Source of the DNA: Eonycteris spelaea
Lineage: Eukaryota; Chordata; Mammalia; Chiroptera; Pteropodidae
Assembly: GCA_003508835.1 (NCBI GenBank)
Contig: PUFA01000181.1
Coordinates: 744,001 to 808,000 of the forward strand
Direction of reading: 5' to 3'
DNA length: 64,000 nt
Below are positions 12,551 to 25,515 of this stretch, in pieces. The first letter of the stretch is position 1. Every line of letters starts with the position of its first letter. Under the pieces are notes generated by a model. The model was given only the letters and a program-made list of their open reading frames with translations, was not told the DNA's origin and ran no database searches. Position numbers and translations under genes: made by a program.

Positions 12551-12744
12551 AACAAAAAACAGGGAAGATTTCATTTTTTTTTTTAATTTTTTTTGCTTTA
12601 GGGAGGTGCAGTACTTTGTCAGCTCTGAATTCTTGATACTAGAATTTAATGTCTTTATGTTTGGGGTTGTTTATGGAATCAAAAGGGAAGCATTCTAGAT
12701 TAGAAATTAATTTTAGATTTGGAATTTGTTAAATAAGGTTTTAT

Positions 12745-12980
12745 TTTTCTTTTACAATTTTAGACTTACAGAAAAATTACAAAGATAGCACAGAGTTCTC
12801 CACTTTTTCTAATGTTAGCATTTTAGATAACCGTGGTATATTTGTTGAAACTAGGAAGCTAATGTTGATGTAATACTATTAACTAAATTCCGACTTCAGA
12901 TTTATCCATATTTTTCGCTCATGTCCTTTTTTTCTATTACAGGATCTAGTTCAGGATACTACATTGCATTTAGTAAATTT
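12745..12980 (-). repeat. L1M 3'-UTR fragment
   Basis: 'ttacagaaaaattacaaaga', 'cacagagttctccactt' and 'acaggatctagttcaggata' are antisense landmarks of the old L1M 3' UTR. The same segment recurs at 52735-52965. Confidence 0.7.
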
Positions 12981-13700
12981 AGATTTTTAGTTCTAATTTT
13001 GTTATTGTGATCTTAAGTAAATCATTCAACTCTTTAGGCCCTCATCCATAATATAAATATTGACTTAAAGGTTATCTAAGATACCTTTTATCTTTAATGT
13101 TCTGAATCTGTATCTCATATACAATGTTCCCTATTTTTTATTTTGAAGGAAAGAAATTCTAAGATCTAATCAATATACCAGATTTTGTTGACAGTAAAAG
13201 AATTCAATTTTGATCTTGTAATTTTACTTTAGTATTAGAAGAAAAACTGTTGAGATTTGGGAAACCTCACAAGAGCTTTATCTTCCATTTGAACAAAAAT
13301 GACAAAAAGGCAGGGTTTGTATTTTGACCCATTTGCTCTCTAAATATTAATAGGTTATCTATTTAGTTGTGTGATGATTGGAAGGAAAGCCATAAAATGT
13401 GTATTGCTAAACCAGGATGTCTGCCTTTTCTTTTGAGGATACTAGGAGGGCACAAACTTTGAAATATAACTTAAAATTGTATTTTCATATAGTGGAATTT
13501 ATAATGGAGATAATTGAAAGCAAATCTGTCTTAAAGAATCCAAAATAGTTTGTATTTTGCTGGTTATTCTCAGATTTGAGCATGATTTTGGTATAGACTA
13601 AATTGTTTGTGTTTTAAATTGTTGCTCCTTTCTATTTCTAAGCTAAGTCTGTGTTAGGGAGAATTTTACATTTAATAATTGTATTAGCTTTCATTATTCT
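12981..13700. other. intronic stretch without a recognisable gene
   Basis: AT-rich sequence with a weak L2 or MIR trace near 13010-13110 ('aagtaaatcattcaactctt'). No gene is visible. Confidence 0.45.
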
Positions 13701-13704
13701 AATT

Positions 13705-13885
13705 CAGCGACACTCAACCTTTGGCTCATCAAAAACTGCTTATAAAAAAATTTGCAAATTTTTACACCATGCATCTAGAAATTCATATTTAGGTTTGATG
13801 AGGGGCCCAGGAGTATGCATTTTAAAAACAGTAGGCAGCTGTCATACAGGTGGCTATGGAACACCCTTTGACAAAATATGAATGC
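13705..13885 (+). mobile_element. MER5A-like hAT-Charlie DNA transposon
   Basis: Starts with a degraded terminal repeat 'cagcgacactcaacctttgg'. The middle holds 'aggggcccaggagtatgcat', then 'tttaaaaacag' and 'cagctgtcatacaggtggct'. The order matches MER5A with several substitutions. No transposase. Confidence 0.65.
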
Positions 13886-13929
13886 ATACCAAAATTTTAT
13901 ATATACTTTCACAACTTGTGCTTTTTAAA

Positions 13930-14130
13930 ACCATATTTTTCATTGTCCACTCTGACATTTCTTGAATGCCTACTATCTACGAGAGACATTGTATTAGGTA
14001 TATAAGAATCAAAGAAATGATAGCCTCCGCCTTCAAGGAACTACCTAGTGGTAGCGTGAGATAGTTATATAAACAAGTAATTCAGTACAGTAAGATGATG
14101 TAGGTCCTAATTGAGTAAGCAGATCTTAGG
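13930..14130. repeat. ancient interspersed repeat (unassigned)
   Basis: 'ttgaatgcctactatctacg', 'attgtattaggtatataaga' and 'cgccttcaaggaactaccta' form the series length-of-list, size, locality typical of an old mammalian repeat. The family is uncertain (L2-like or other). Confidence 0.5.
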
Positions 14131-14249
14131 GAAGCATCACATATACTAACACACACAACTGGTAACTAGAAAAAGAGTTGGTTGGGGAAAATTTCCCACT
14201 GGAGATGATAACCAGGTAATAACCAGAAATTGAAGAAAGAGGAGTTTGG

Positions 14250-14470
14250 CATGCAGTGCTTACTGGGTATGAGCACTATGTTCTCAACACAGATTTCATT
14301 TAACCCTCACAAAATCCCCATGCTAGGTATTATGATAGCCCATATTTTAGAGATGGGAAAGCCGAAGTCAGAGACTGTCACTTGCCCATCAAATTAACTG
14401 CCAACAGTTGGTATGTTGGCAGATCCAATTTAGTAACTTAGATAATATGATTCCAGAATGTGTGTTCTTA
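14250..14470 (-). repeat. MIR SINE, reverse orientation
   Basis: Reverse MIR core: 'catttaaccctcacaaaatc', 'ctaggtattatgatagccca', 'gagatgggaaagccgaagtc' and 'gtcacttgcccatcaaatta'. Confidence 0.82.
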
Positions 14471-14474
14471 GTTG

Positions 14475-15980
14475 CTGTGCATTCAAGGCTCTATGGAAAG
14501 AGGAGCATGGTGATAAACCGTGAGGCCTATGTCTTCAGAGCATAGGAAGTTGGAAGGAGATGAGAATGTTACATTTGGTTTCAACCAAAGTACAGTTATA
14601 AAGGCATTGAACACTTAAATAGAGGGAAATGACATAATCATATTCATTTCAAAAGGTCATTCGGTTGTAGTAGACTTAATGGAGGAGGGCAGGCCAAATG
14701 TGGATGCATTGGCACCCTTCTGGAAGCTGTTTTAGTAAGTAGCCAAATGAGATAAAGTGGTAGCCTGATGGAGTAAGTAGGTGATTGTGGAGATGGAGGA
14801 AGGTGGGCCAATTTGAGAAAGATTTAGGACCAGTCTATAAGACATGGTGATGGATTGGATTATGAATGAAGGAAAGGGAGATATCAAAAAAATAATACTT
14901 AGGTTCCAAATTGTTGAATTGGATACATTAGGTTGGTTCACTTTATTTTACATAAGACACAGAAAGAAGGTTGGTTTGAGCAACTATATTATGTTGAGTT
15001 AGAAGTGCCTTTAAGATACTCAAGTGGAGATGTCAAATACATAATTTTATAGTACCATTGAACTTTCTACATAGTAAATAAATGGGCTGCCCATTCTTTT
15101 GTCCCTAAAAACAAAGCTGATTAATACTTTTGCAGGGCTTTATCAGAGTTATCTCTTGAGTTACTGGTAATAAAAAAGTCATGTAAATAGAGTTTGACTC
15201 TCAGTTATTAGAGCTGATGAGACTGAAAAGATTCTTCAATTTAGAAAGCAACTAATGTGAGTATGTTAGGACAGTTCTCCTTTGGAGAATGGCTAACCAA
15301 GAATATATCCTGTGGGAAAGATTAGTAAAAGGAGGGCTGAAAAGGCTAATCTGAATCTAAAATAACAATTTAAAAGCAGTCTGTTTTGAATATTGAAGTT
15401 AAATATTTCCTTCCTTTTAGTAATGAAGGAATTATTATTGGCTTACCTAAACTACAAATATCCAAGTTACTGTAGATCTTTAATAGGCATAGTTATACCA
15501 GAAGGAAAGTGTTTTTTCTTTATTTCGCCATCGTATTAATTTGATGCGGTACTGATGAATCACCACAGTATTACTTTATACATTTGGGCATGTTGATTGT
15601 TTGAACTATTCCCTTTAAATTTTCTTGGAAAAAAAGATGTGACTAATATTTCTTAAATAGGTTAAAAATTATTCTGTTTATTAAATTTTGATTATTATGC
15701 TTAGATTAGTAGTTTCCCTTTATTAGAAAATATGTTGCCACTGTATTGAACTACCAAGACTAAGCTTTTCATGTAGATTTTATAACTTCTAGATATTGTA
15801 ATGTTGGTATTTGTGTTTGTTAATGATATTTTAAAGGTCTCTGGAAAAGTTTTAAAAGTAAATCATTTATAGATGTAGAACATTTGAAAGATAAAAACCA
15901 TTCCCGATTTTGCCACATAGAGATATCACTGTTTGGTGTATTTCCTTTACTGTTACTTCTCTGTGTTTTTAATGTATACG
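14475..15980. other. intronic stretch without a recognisable gene
   Basis: Probable old repeat material at 14500-14850 ('agctgttttagtaagtagcc', 'ggagatggaggaaggtgggc') of unknown family, followed by AT-rich unique sequence. No open reading frame looks like a protein. Confidence 0.45.
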
Positions 15981-15984
15981 CAAT

Positions 15985-16305
15985 ATACAGTGTAGTAGTT
16001 GAGAATAGGAATTCTAGATTTAAACTTCTGGGTTCAGATTTCTGTTCCACTTATTAGTTATATGATTTTAGCAAATCACTTGATTTCTCTGAGTCTTGAA
16101 TTTCACATCAGTAATATGGAGATAATGAAAGTAAACTTTACGGTTTGCTATGTGCCAGGTACTTTGTTAAGTATATTATGTGTAAAATCTTAATCTTCAT
16201 AATATCTCTACTTAAGAGCTATTTAGTAGTGCCTTTAAGAGGAAAAAGTAAATAATGGATGTAATTTAGTATGTAGGACATAATAATAAATGTTACTTAT
16301 ATAAT
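15985..16305 (+). repeat. MIR SINE with a rearranged 3' part
   Basis: Plus-strand MIR from its tRNA-like head ('gtgtagtagttgagaatagg', 'ttctgggttcagatttctgt') through the core ('agcaaatcacttgatttctc'). At 16148-16230 the sequence turns into a reverse-orientation MIR-like piece ('gctatgtgccaggtactttg'). It then returns to a plus-strand tail ('ataataataaatgttactta'). It is either a MIR split by a second one or an inverted segment. Confidence 0.75.
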
Positions 16306-16379
16306 TTTTAAAAGTTGCATTTATACAAGAGATTCATTCTGTTATTAAAGCTTTTATTATGGCCACATTCCCATACCAT

Positions 16380-17100
16380 AAATATTCTTTGAAAATGAAA
16401 TTTAAAAAATGGCTTTATAGAAGTTTGTCACATTGATTCGCTTACTTTTTCCTCTAGTGATAGACCTTTAGATCATTTCTAATTATTTTGCTCTTATAAA
16501 TAATGCTGTTATGAACATATTTATTATGATTTTTTTCTTTAATTCCTAGAGGTAGAATTGTGAGTCAAAGGGAAGAATATTTTTAAGGTTCTTGGTACTT
16601 AGTCCTGCATTGCTTTCCAGAAACATCAATTATTATACATTCTTATATCTCATATATTCTTATGAATGTATGAGAATGTACTTTTGAGAACCCTGGGTGC
16701 TGCCATCAAAAAAAATCCTTGAAATTTCAGTTTTCTAAAAAATTACTTGTTTTCATGTGTGTTTTTTATTGGTGTGATTTTTTTGGTGTTAAGTGAGCTT
16801 ACTTGGTATATTCCTATTTGAGGATTGCCTATTGATATTATTTTATCTATTTGACTTCTTTATTGCTATCCTGTAATAATATAAACTAGTTTGAAAATAT
16901 TTTTAGCAGTTCATGGTTTATCTATTAATTTTCAACCGTGTTTTGGGAAAACCATGTTTTAAAATTTACATAGATATTAGCTACTATGTTTTCTGGGGTT
17001 TCTTATTTTTATATTTAGTCCTTTTCCAGTATTAAATAAAAATGTCAGCTTTTTTCCCAGTTTTTTGTTTCTGATTAAATTCATCACTCTATCTCTGATT
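16380..17100 (-). repeat. old L1M ORF2 C-terminal fragment
   Basis: 'tgctcttataaataatgctg', 'ttatgaacatatttattatg' and 'gaggtagaattgtgagtcaa' are antisense landmarks of the L1 ORF2 C-terminal region. It is strongly diverged and the right edge is uncertain. Confidence 0.55.
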
Positions 17101-17689
17101 GTCACATGATTATAAGGTATACGAATCTAATTTAGTTTTTTTGAAGTAGAAAACCTGGAAATGAGACATAGGTTTTATATTCTATTTCAGTTCTAATAAA
17201 ATTTATGGATGCTGATAAGGACTGTATAACTGCATCGATACTTTGAAGAATGCTGTAGTGGATTAGCGATGTCTTCCATAGGTATGGGGGAGGAGTATTG
17301 AAAGGATAGTGACAGCATTCATATCTGTAATTTCAAATTTAAGCATCGTTCCAGTATTATTTGTTGAAGATTCAATTGAAATACCATCATTATGTGAATT
17401 CAAGGTAAAATTGGTTGGTGAACTTTTCTCATTTTGCTGGCTTTTTTCCCCTGTTATTAGGGATACACAAGCATCAAGTCAAATTAAAAGTTTTCCTAAC
17501 CTTTCTGCTTTGGAGTTTGACAGTTACTCACCAATGAAACTATCAAGTTCTAAATCATAATTGGAAGTAACACTGTCATTCTTTCTGTTTATTCTCTTAT
17601 GGTTTTTTACCTCTTGGGCAATTTTTAGTAATTGTTTTAAACTGTTGGATTTAAGATTGTTTTCAGTTTTTCCATGCCTTCCCAACTTT
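17101..17689. other. intronic stretch without a recognisable gene
   Basis: Nothing recognised. The 83-residue frame at 17309-17560 has no family resemblance that I can see and no splice context. Confidence 0.45.
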
Positions 17690-18250
17690 TTATTTCAAAA
17701 AATATAAAACTAAATGAAAAGTTGCAAGATTAGTATAATGAATACCCATTGTACTTACTCTTTATGAGGATTCACTAATTGTTAACATATAACATATAAT
17801 AACTATTGCTGTTTTACATATACACACATTTTTTAAATGAACTTTTGAATTAGTTGTAGCCATGAATAAAAACTTAAGCGTGTGTTGCATGAGAACAAGG
17901 ACATTCTCCTATTTAAGCACAAAAATTGCCACAGACAGAAAATTTAACAGTGCAGTACTCTTATGAGGTTATTCCATTTTGTCATAGTTGTGTCTTTTAA
18001 AGTTGGATCTCCCTGCCCCAATCCAGGACTATATGTTGTGTTTATTTGCCATATATCTTTAGTCTCCTTTAATCTCTAGAACATTTCCCTGGTCCTTTTT
18101 TTTTTTTTTTTTTTAAGTCTTTGGTGACATTTTGAAGAATTCAGGTTAGTTTTGTAACTCATTTTTGTTTTGACAGAAGATCATCTCTGTGAGATTTTCA
18201 AATTTGTTAGCGTGGAGTTGTAGCTATCTACATAGTTTGACAGTCTTTTT
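17690..18250 (-). repeat. L1M 3'-UTR fragment
   Basis: 'ttgcaagattagtataatga', 'gaggattcactaattgttaa', 'gaacaaggacattctcctat' and 'cctttaatctctagaacatt' are in the antisense order of an old L1M 3' UTR. A run of about 20 T lies inside it near 18098-18115. Confidence 0.7.
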
Positions 18251-19430
18251 TCTGGAAACGCGCCCAAAAATCTTTGACCCAATAATTTTTTAGAAGAATG
18301 TTTTTCAGTGTATGCCTGGAATTTTTAAAAATTTAAGCAAAAATCTTTCACCTTTGCAGAGTTGTCACATTTATAAATTTTTAGTTATATTAAATTTAAA
18401 AATTTTCTGCTTCATTCCTACCTTGCATTTATGTTTCTAACACTTTCAAAAATTGTTTCAATTCTATTTTATTTGCATTTTAAAAATTCACACAAACTAC
18501 ACTGACAGCAAAATAACACTAGAGATACTGATAAGCAAAATGAAGGAAATAGTCTCACTCACATATAACAACTATCAACATTTTGGTCTATACCTTTCCA
18601 AACTTGAGGAAATAAAAGTATATGTGTGAGTGAGACATTAACAGAATTTTGTGTCATTGTAACACTGTGCTGTAGCTTGCTTTTCCCCTTCTATAATAGT
18701 GGTTACATTATTAAACAATGAAAGAATGGAAAAGTAAAAGTGCCATATGATCTTATTAAAGAGAAACAATTGGAAAGAGAGGCTCTTATCAGTTCGCATT
18801 TAGATACTCATCAAGTACTGTAAATCTTAGTGGTTATATTAATTACTTTTCTAGTTTTCAATCTCTGTTGATAAGGATAGGGGAACACTAGAGGCAAGAG
18901 CTTGTGAAAGGTTGCAAATTAAGAAAATATCAAACTTTATTTGGTACTAAGTTTCATGTAAATGCTATGGTCACAAAGTGAATTTTAATTTTAACTTTTG
19001 GTTTTAAATAAGTAGAACATTAACCATTCAAAAAACACAAAATAGTGAAGTCTTCCTCCCATTTTTGTCTCAGGCTCTTGAGTCCCTTCATCAGAGGCCA
19101 CTAGTGCTATCAGTTTCCAAGTATCTTTCCAGAGACAGTTTTTGTAGATACAAGAAAATTTATGTATATCACAGAATACATTTGAAATGACCTGATTATT
19201 TTAGTTCCCTTTAACTGTATTAACATTTATATAGGGTTTTATAATTTTACAGTGTGCTTTCACATGTATTCTACATTGTCCTTGTAGCCATCCTAGAAAG
19301 AAATAAATGAAAACTTAAAAATACACAACGTAAAAATTACTACTTAAATGTGGAAAGAATTATAAGGTCAGATGTAAAGTATATTTCCTCTCTGTCTAAA
19401 ATACAATTCGGTTCTGATGCTAATCACCTG
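18251..19430. other. intronic stretch without a recognisable gene
   Basis: AT-rich. Positions 19010-19160 ('gccactagtgctatcagttt') weakly resemble an old LINE 3' end. No gene is seen. Confidence 0.45.
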
Positions 19431-19434
19431 GAGA

Positions 19435-19945
19435 TCAGATTTCACAAGTTTAAGGGCATGGTCCCCAACAAGACTACTCTCATTTTAGATGTCAGCTACA
19501 AGTTCTTGGGTTCCCCAGACCACTCATACTCCTGACCGATTGGCTACAAATCCAGGGGGTTCCCATGACTCCCCTTAGGTTTGATAATTTGTTAGAATAA
19601 ATCAAAGAACTCAGGAAACTGCTCTACCAGATACATAGGGCCAAATCTGGGAGGGTTGCAAATGCAGAGCTGCCATTTTCCTCTCTTTGTCAAGTCAGGA
19701 AGTATCATTCCATCAACTGGGAAACTCACACGTGCTTCAATGTGGAGTTTTAATTGAGGTTTCACTATGTGGGCATGGTTAATTAAATCACTGCCAACAG
19801 ACTGGCCTTAAATAACAAAGACATGCTTATTACCTGGGAAATTCCGAGGTTTCAGAGTTTCCCTTCCTCAAACCAGGGATGAAAAACTGGTTGAAATATT
19901 TATTATACAATACTCATAGTCTCTCAACATCAGTCCTTAGAAGCA
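19435..19945 (-). repeat. LTR-like ancient retrovirus-derived repeat (family uncertain)
   Basis: 'gttcccatgactccccttag', 'gataatttgttagaataaat' and 'aagaactcaggaaactg', followed by 'cactatgtgggcatggttaa' and 'ttaaatcactgcc', recall a common old mammalian solitary LTR in antisense. No internal retroviral genes flank it. I cannot name the subfamily. Confidence 0.5.
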
Positions 19946-21238
19946 AGCCCTTGTTATCAACTTTTAAAATCTTCTTGGAGATAGTTTTGTATATGTATGC
20001 ATCTCTCTGAACTTTTACTTATGCTTTTACTCTATGCGGGATGCCTGTGCAATTGGGGGAGGGGAAGGATGTCTTCAAAATTTTTGTGTTTTTCCAAGTT
20101 CATATGTTTATACTTGCTGCCATCTATCCTTTCTTGTCTGCCCCTCATCTAGAAGAAAGATGGTCTCTCTTTTCTAAAAGTATAGTTTTATGTGTCTTTC
20201 AAGGCGTAGTCACTTATATATTGGTTTTTCATAGTTATGTGTATTCTCGGCCCATTTCTCATTCAGAAGTTTAAGGTTTATAAGGGAATGGACTATATGA
20301 ATGTTATTCTCCTTTGTATAAGATTTTGCTAATAGTGGATACTAAGGATCTCTAATTTTAAAAATTGGTTTTTTTTTGCATTGGATATTTTTATACTATT
20401 ATTTATTGTAGCAAAGTAGTAGGATGATTATCTACATAATTAATTCATTCACAGATATCTGTTGTACATTAGTTTATAATTATATATTTTACAGTTTACA
20501 AATGTCATTGGTTTCCCCTGCAGTCTACTTGAATGAAAAAGAAGGAAAAAAAACGAAAAACAAAAAAATAAACAGGCAAATTACTAATAAGGATTTAAGT
20601 TTTTAGGTTTAATATGTAGGATGTAACCAAATGAGATTTTCAGAAACTTCAGATTCTCTAAAACAGAAGACTTTAGTAAACTGGTGTGTTCTTTCTAGGA
20701 TATGATCCTAATCAGTTGGGTCAAGTTCCTGCATTGTTGCTGTTTTATTTGGCAGTAACTGACTGGACCCATATGGGGACTTGTCTTTTTTAAAAGAGGC
20801 ATATACACTCTTGATGTGTTTCTAACATTATCCCTTTTGCTAATTTGTTATCTGCCTAGCTCCTGCATAGATTTCAGTTTAAGACCTTTGATGAATTCTT
20901 TAATATTAAGATATAGGATATTTTGAATTCGCTTCCATAGGTTGCGGTTTATAAATTGTCAAAAAGGAAAAGTAAGGCATCATTTAACACTTTACTGGAC
21001 AGACTTTCAAAACTGCCTACAGCATTTAAAACACATGTCTAAATTCTAAGAAAGTAGAAAAATATATAGCGTTGTCATTATAAATTTCATTCTATATAGT
21101 AAGTGGAATTTTTTTCTTAATTTTATTTCAAAATGCTGATCACCAGTGTATAGAAGTACAACTGATATTTATGTATTGATGTGTTCTGAAAGTTTGCTAG
21201 ACTAATTTATTAGTTGCAATATATGTATTTTTATTTTT
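19946..21238. other. intronic stretch without a recognisable gene
   Basis: No gene signal. It is AT-rich, with an A-rich tract around 20535-20580. The short frames at 20041-20274 and 20424-20606 look non-coding. Confidence 0.45.
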
Positions 21239-21449
21239 ATAGTGACATTAGTTAATGGAATCCAATAAGGTTCAGCTGTATACTTTAATAGTATATATTT
21301 ACACTATATGTTCACCTCTTATAGTTAGATTTCTTTTGTCACCACACATTTGACCTCCTATATCCTGTCTACCTCTCCCCTTCCCACTTTCCCCTCTCCC
21401 CTACCCTCTGGTAACCACTAATCTGTTCATGACCATGAGTCTCTGTTTG

Positions 21450-24400
21450 TTTGTCCTGTTCATTTGTTGCTTTTAAGTTTATATCCCACATATAAGTGAT
21501 ATCATGTAATTTTCAACTTTTTTTGTCCGGCTTATTTCGCTTACCATGATTATCGTGAGGTCCGTCCATGTTGTTGCAAGTGGCAGTATTTCATGTCTTC
21601 TTACAGCTGAGTAATATATTCCATTGTATATATGTACCACAGCTTCTTTAGCCAGTCATCTATTGTAGGACTCTTCGGTTGCTTCCACATCCTGGCTACG
21701 TGAATAATGCTGCTATGGACATCAGTGTGCAAATATTTTTCGGATTTTGGTTTTCAAGTCTTTGGGGTAAATACCCAGTAGAAGGATTGCTGGACCACAT
21801 GGTAGATCAATTCCTAGTTTTTTTGAGGAACCTCCGTACTGTTTTCCATAGTGGCTGTAGCAATTTGCGGTCCCAGCAGAGTATGAGGGTTCCTTTTTCT
21901 CCACATCCGCTCCAACATTTGTTACTACTTGTCCTATTGATTATAGCTATATGTACAGGTGTGAGATGGTATCTCATTGTGGTATTGATTTGCATTTTCC
22001 TAATAGCTAGCGACGTTGAGCATCTTTTCAAATAGTTGTTGGCTATTTTTATGTCCTCTAAGGAGAAGTGTCCAGATCCTCTGCCCATTTTTTGATTGGA
22101 TTGTTGTTGTTGTTGTTATTATTGTTGTTATGGAGTTGTAAGAGTTGTTTGTGTATTTTGGATATTAGGCCCTTATTGGAGTCGTTGCTTGCAATATATT
22201 TTCCCATTCGGATAGTTGTCTGTTTACGTTGTACGATTTCTTTTGCTGAGCAGAAGCTTTTTTAGTTTATGTTCCATTCATTTATTTTTGCTTTTACTTC
22301 TCTTGCCTTTGTGGTCAAATTCACAAAACCCTCTTTAAGTCCAAGGTCCTTGACTTTACTTCCTATATTTTCTTCTATGCATTTTATTGTTTCAGGTCTT
22401 ATATTCAGGCCCTTAATCCATTTTGAGTTACTTTTGGTTACTTTTGATAGATAATAGTCCAGTTTCATTCTTTAGCAGGTGGCTTTTCAGCTTTCCCTGC
22501 ACCATTTATTGAAGAGGCCTTCCTTTCTCCACTGTATGTTTTTGGCTTCTTTGTCGAAAATTATTTGCCCATGTAAATATGGGTTTGCTTCTGGACTCTC
22601 ATTCTGTTCCACTGGTCCGTGTGTCTGTTTTTCTGCCAGTGCCATGCTGTTTTGAATACTGTCGCTTTGCAGTATAATTTGAAGTTGGGCAGAGCGATGC
22701 CTCCGGCCTTGTTTTTATTTCCCCAGGATGGCTTTGGCAATTCAGGGTCTTTTGTGCTGCCATACGAATCTGATGATTTTTGTTCTATATCCTTAAAAAA
22801 TGCCGATGAGATTTTGATGGGGATTGTATTACATCTGTATAATGCTTTCGGTAATATGGTCATTTTAACTACGTTGATTCTTCCAATCCAAGAATATGAA
22901 ATATCTTTCCATTTCTTTGTATCTTATTGGATTTCTTTTAATAGGGTCTTATAGTTTTCACTACATAAGTCCTTCACATGTTTCGTTAGATTTATTCCTA
23001 GGTATTTTATTCTTTTCGCTGCAATTGCAAAAGGAATTATTTTTACCACTTCTTTTTCTGACACTTCATTATTAGAGTATAGGAACACTATGGATTTTTG
23101 AACGCTGATTTTGTATCCAGAAACTTTCCTGTATTTGTTTATTGTTTCTAGGAGTGTTCTTGTGGAGTCTTTATGGTTTTCTATATAGAGAATCATGTCA
23201 TCTGCAAATAGTGACAGTTTGATTTCTTCATTTCCTATTTGGATGCCTTTTATACCTTTTCTTGCCTGAATGCACTCAGTAGGACCTCCAATGTTATATT
23301 GAATAACAGTGGCGATGGTGGACAGCCTTGCCTTGTTCCTGATCTTGGAGGGAAAGTTTTCAGTTTTTCACCATTAAGTATAATGCTGGCTGAGGGTTTG
23401 TCATATATGGCCTTGATTATGTTAAGGTGCTTTCCTTCTATACCAATTTTGTGAAGCGTTTTGATCATACATGGATGCTGTATCTTGTCGAAGCCTTTTT
23501 CTGCATCTATTGATGTGATCGTATGATTCTTATTTTTTAAGATGTTTATGAGGTGTATCACATTAATTGCGCATGTTGAACCATCCCTGTGCCCCTGGGA
23601 TGAAGCCCACTTGATGGTGGGGTATAATGTTTTTAATATGTTGCTGTATTTGGTTCGCTAGTATCTTATTTAGGATTTTTGCATCCGTGTTCATAAGAGA
23701 TATTGGTCTGTAGTTTCCTTTTTTTGTGTTATCTTTACCAGGTTTTGGTATCAGAGTAATATTGGCCTCATAAAATGAGTTGGGAAGTATTGCCTCCTCT
23801 TCGATTTTTTGGAAGAGTTTGAAGAGAATAGGTATTAAATCTTCTTTGAATGTTTGGTAGAATTCACTGGTGAAGCCATCTGGTCCTGGACTTTTACTTC
23901 TTTTGTAGGTTTTTGATGATTGTTTCAATGTCCATACTGCCGATCAGTCTATTTAGATTTTCCAGTTCTTCTTGATTCAGTCTAGGAAGGTTGCATTTTT
24001 CTAAGTACTGGTCCATTTCCTCTAGGTTATTAAATTTAGTGTTATATACTTTTTCGTAGTATTCTTGTATGACCCTTTGTATTTCTGCAGTGTCTGTTGT
24101 AATTTCCACGCTTTTGTCCCTGATTTTGTTTGTATCCTTTCTCTTTTTTCTTTAGTGAGTCTAGCCAAGGGTTTGTCAATTTGATTAACCTTTTCAAAGA
24201 ACCAGCTCTTTGTTGAATTTATTTTTTCTGTTTTTTGTTTTGTTTTGTTTTCAATTTCACTTATTTCTGCTCTAATTTTGATTTTGATGATTTCTTCTGC
24301 TGCCTTTAGGCTTCATTTGTTCTTGTTTTTCTGATTTTTTTAAGATGAAGCGTTAGGTTGTTTATTTGGGCTTGTTCTTGTTTTTGGAGGTAGGCCTGTA

Positions 24401-25250
24401 ATGATAGGAACTTTCCTCTTATGACCGCTTTTGCTGTATCCCAAGTTTTTATATATTGTGCTATCCTTATTATTCGTTTCTATGTATCTCTTCAGTAACA
24501 TGTTGTTTAATCTCCGTGTATTTGTGGTTCTTCCTGATTTCTTTTTGCAGTTGATCTCTAGTTTCAGAGCATTGTGATCAGAGAATATGGTCGGTATGAT
24601 TGCAACCCTCTTATATTTGTTGAGGCTATCTCTGTGTCCCAGTATGTGGTCAATCCTTGAGAATGTTCCATGTGTACTAATGAAGAATCTGTAAGCAGCT
24701 GTTTGGGGAAGAAAGGCTCTGTAAATGTCAATTATGTCCAGTTGGTCTAATGTATCATTTCCTTATTGATTTTTCATTTAGATGGTCTATCCATATCTGA
24801 CTGTGGGGTATTTAGGTCCCCTACTATGATAGTGTTTTGGTCTGTTTCTCCCTTTAGTTCTGTTAGTAATTGCTTTACAGATTTTGGGACTTCCTGATTG
24901 GGAGCATAGAAAATTAAGTGTATGTCTTCTTGGTGCATGATTCCCTCTATCATTATGAAGCGTCACTCTGTATCTTTCGCTACCTTTTTTATTTTGAAGT
25001 CTATTTTGTCCGATACTAGTACCGCTACTCCCTTTTTCTCTGAATGCCATTTGCTTGAAATATCATTTTCCACCCTTTCACTCTGAGTCCATATTTGTCT
25101 TTGGAGCTGAGATGTGTCTCCTGGAGGTAGCATATGGTTGGGTTTTGGTTTTTTGATCCATTCTGCAACTCTGCGCCTTTTTAATTGGTGAGTTCAGACC
25201 ATTTACAATTAGGGTGATTATGAGATATGAGGTCTTCCTATAGCCATTTT
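21450..25250 (-). pseudogene. L1 ORF2 pseudogene (endonuclease-reverse transcriptase), copy A
   Basis: ORF2 encodes the endonuclease and reverse transcriptase that carry out target-primed reverse transcription. Visible pieces in order are as follows. The endonuclease N-terminus has a VNGLN-type motif near 25190-25220 and the 24787-25050 stretch. The RT domain (23563-24109) has [13 protein letters not shown] and [15 protein letters not shown]. The FADD catalytic motif lies near 23190-23200 in front of MILYIEN. The C-terminal region (21807-22863) has [12 protein letters not shown] and [12 protein letters not shown]. The frame is split into many fragments, mainly by single-base indels. It is a dead copy, or it is damaged by sequencing error. 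Confidence 0.88.
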
Positions 25251-25460
25251 ATCTCTTGCTTTCTGGTAGCTCGTGTTTCATTGCTTCTTTGTCCTTGTGT
25301 TTCTGTTTTCTTTATTTTGTTTGGCTTTTATAGATTTTCCCTCTGGTTCTTCTTGTTTTATGTTATATTACTTCAGTTCTGAATCTTTGGCATGTGGTTA
25401 CCATTACGAATATTTAATATTTAAAGAATAGTAGTGTGTTTTTGTGTGTGTATGTACACA

Positions 25461-25515
25461 TATGCATGCATGCATACATACATACATACATACATACATA
25501 CATACATACATACAT
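25461..25515. repeat. (CATA)n microsatellite
   Basis: A short 'catgcatgcatg' lead-in passes into about ten uninterrupted 'cata' units within L1 copy A, between ORF2 and ORF1. The matching place in copy B (about 59150-59200) has no such tract, so the array arose in or after copy A only. Confidence 0.95.
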
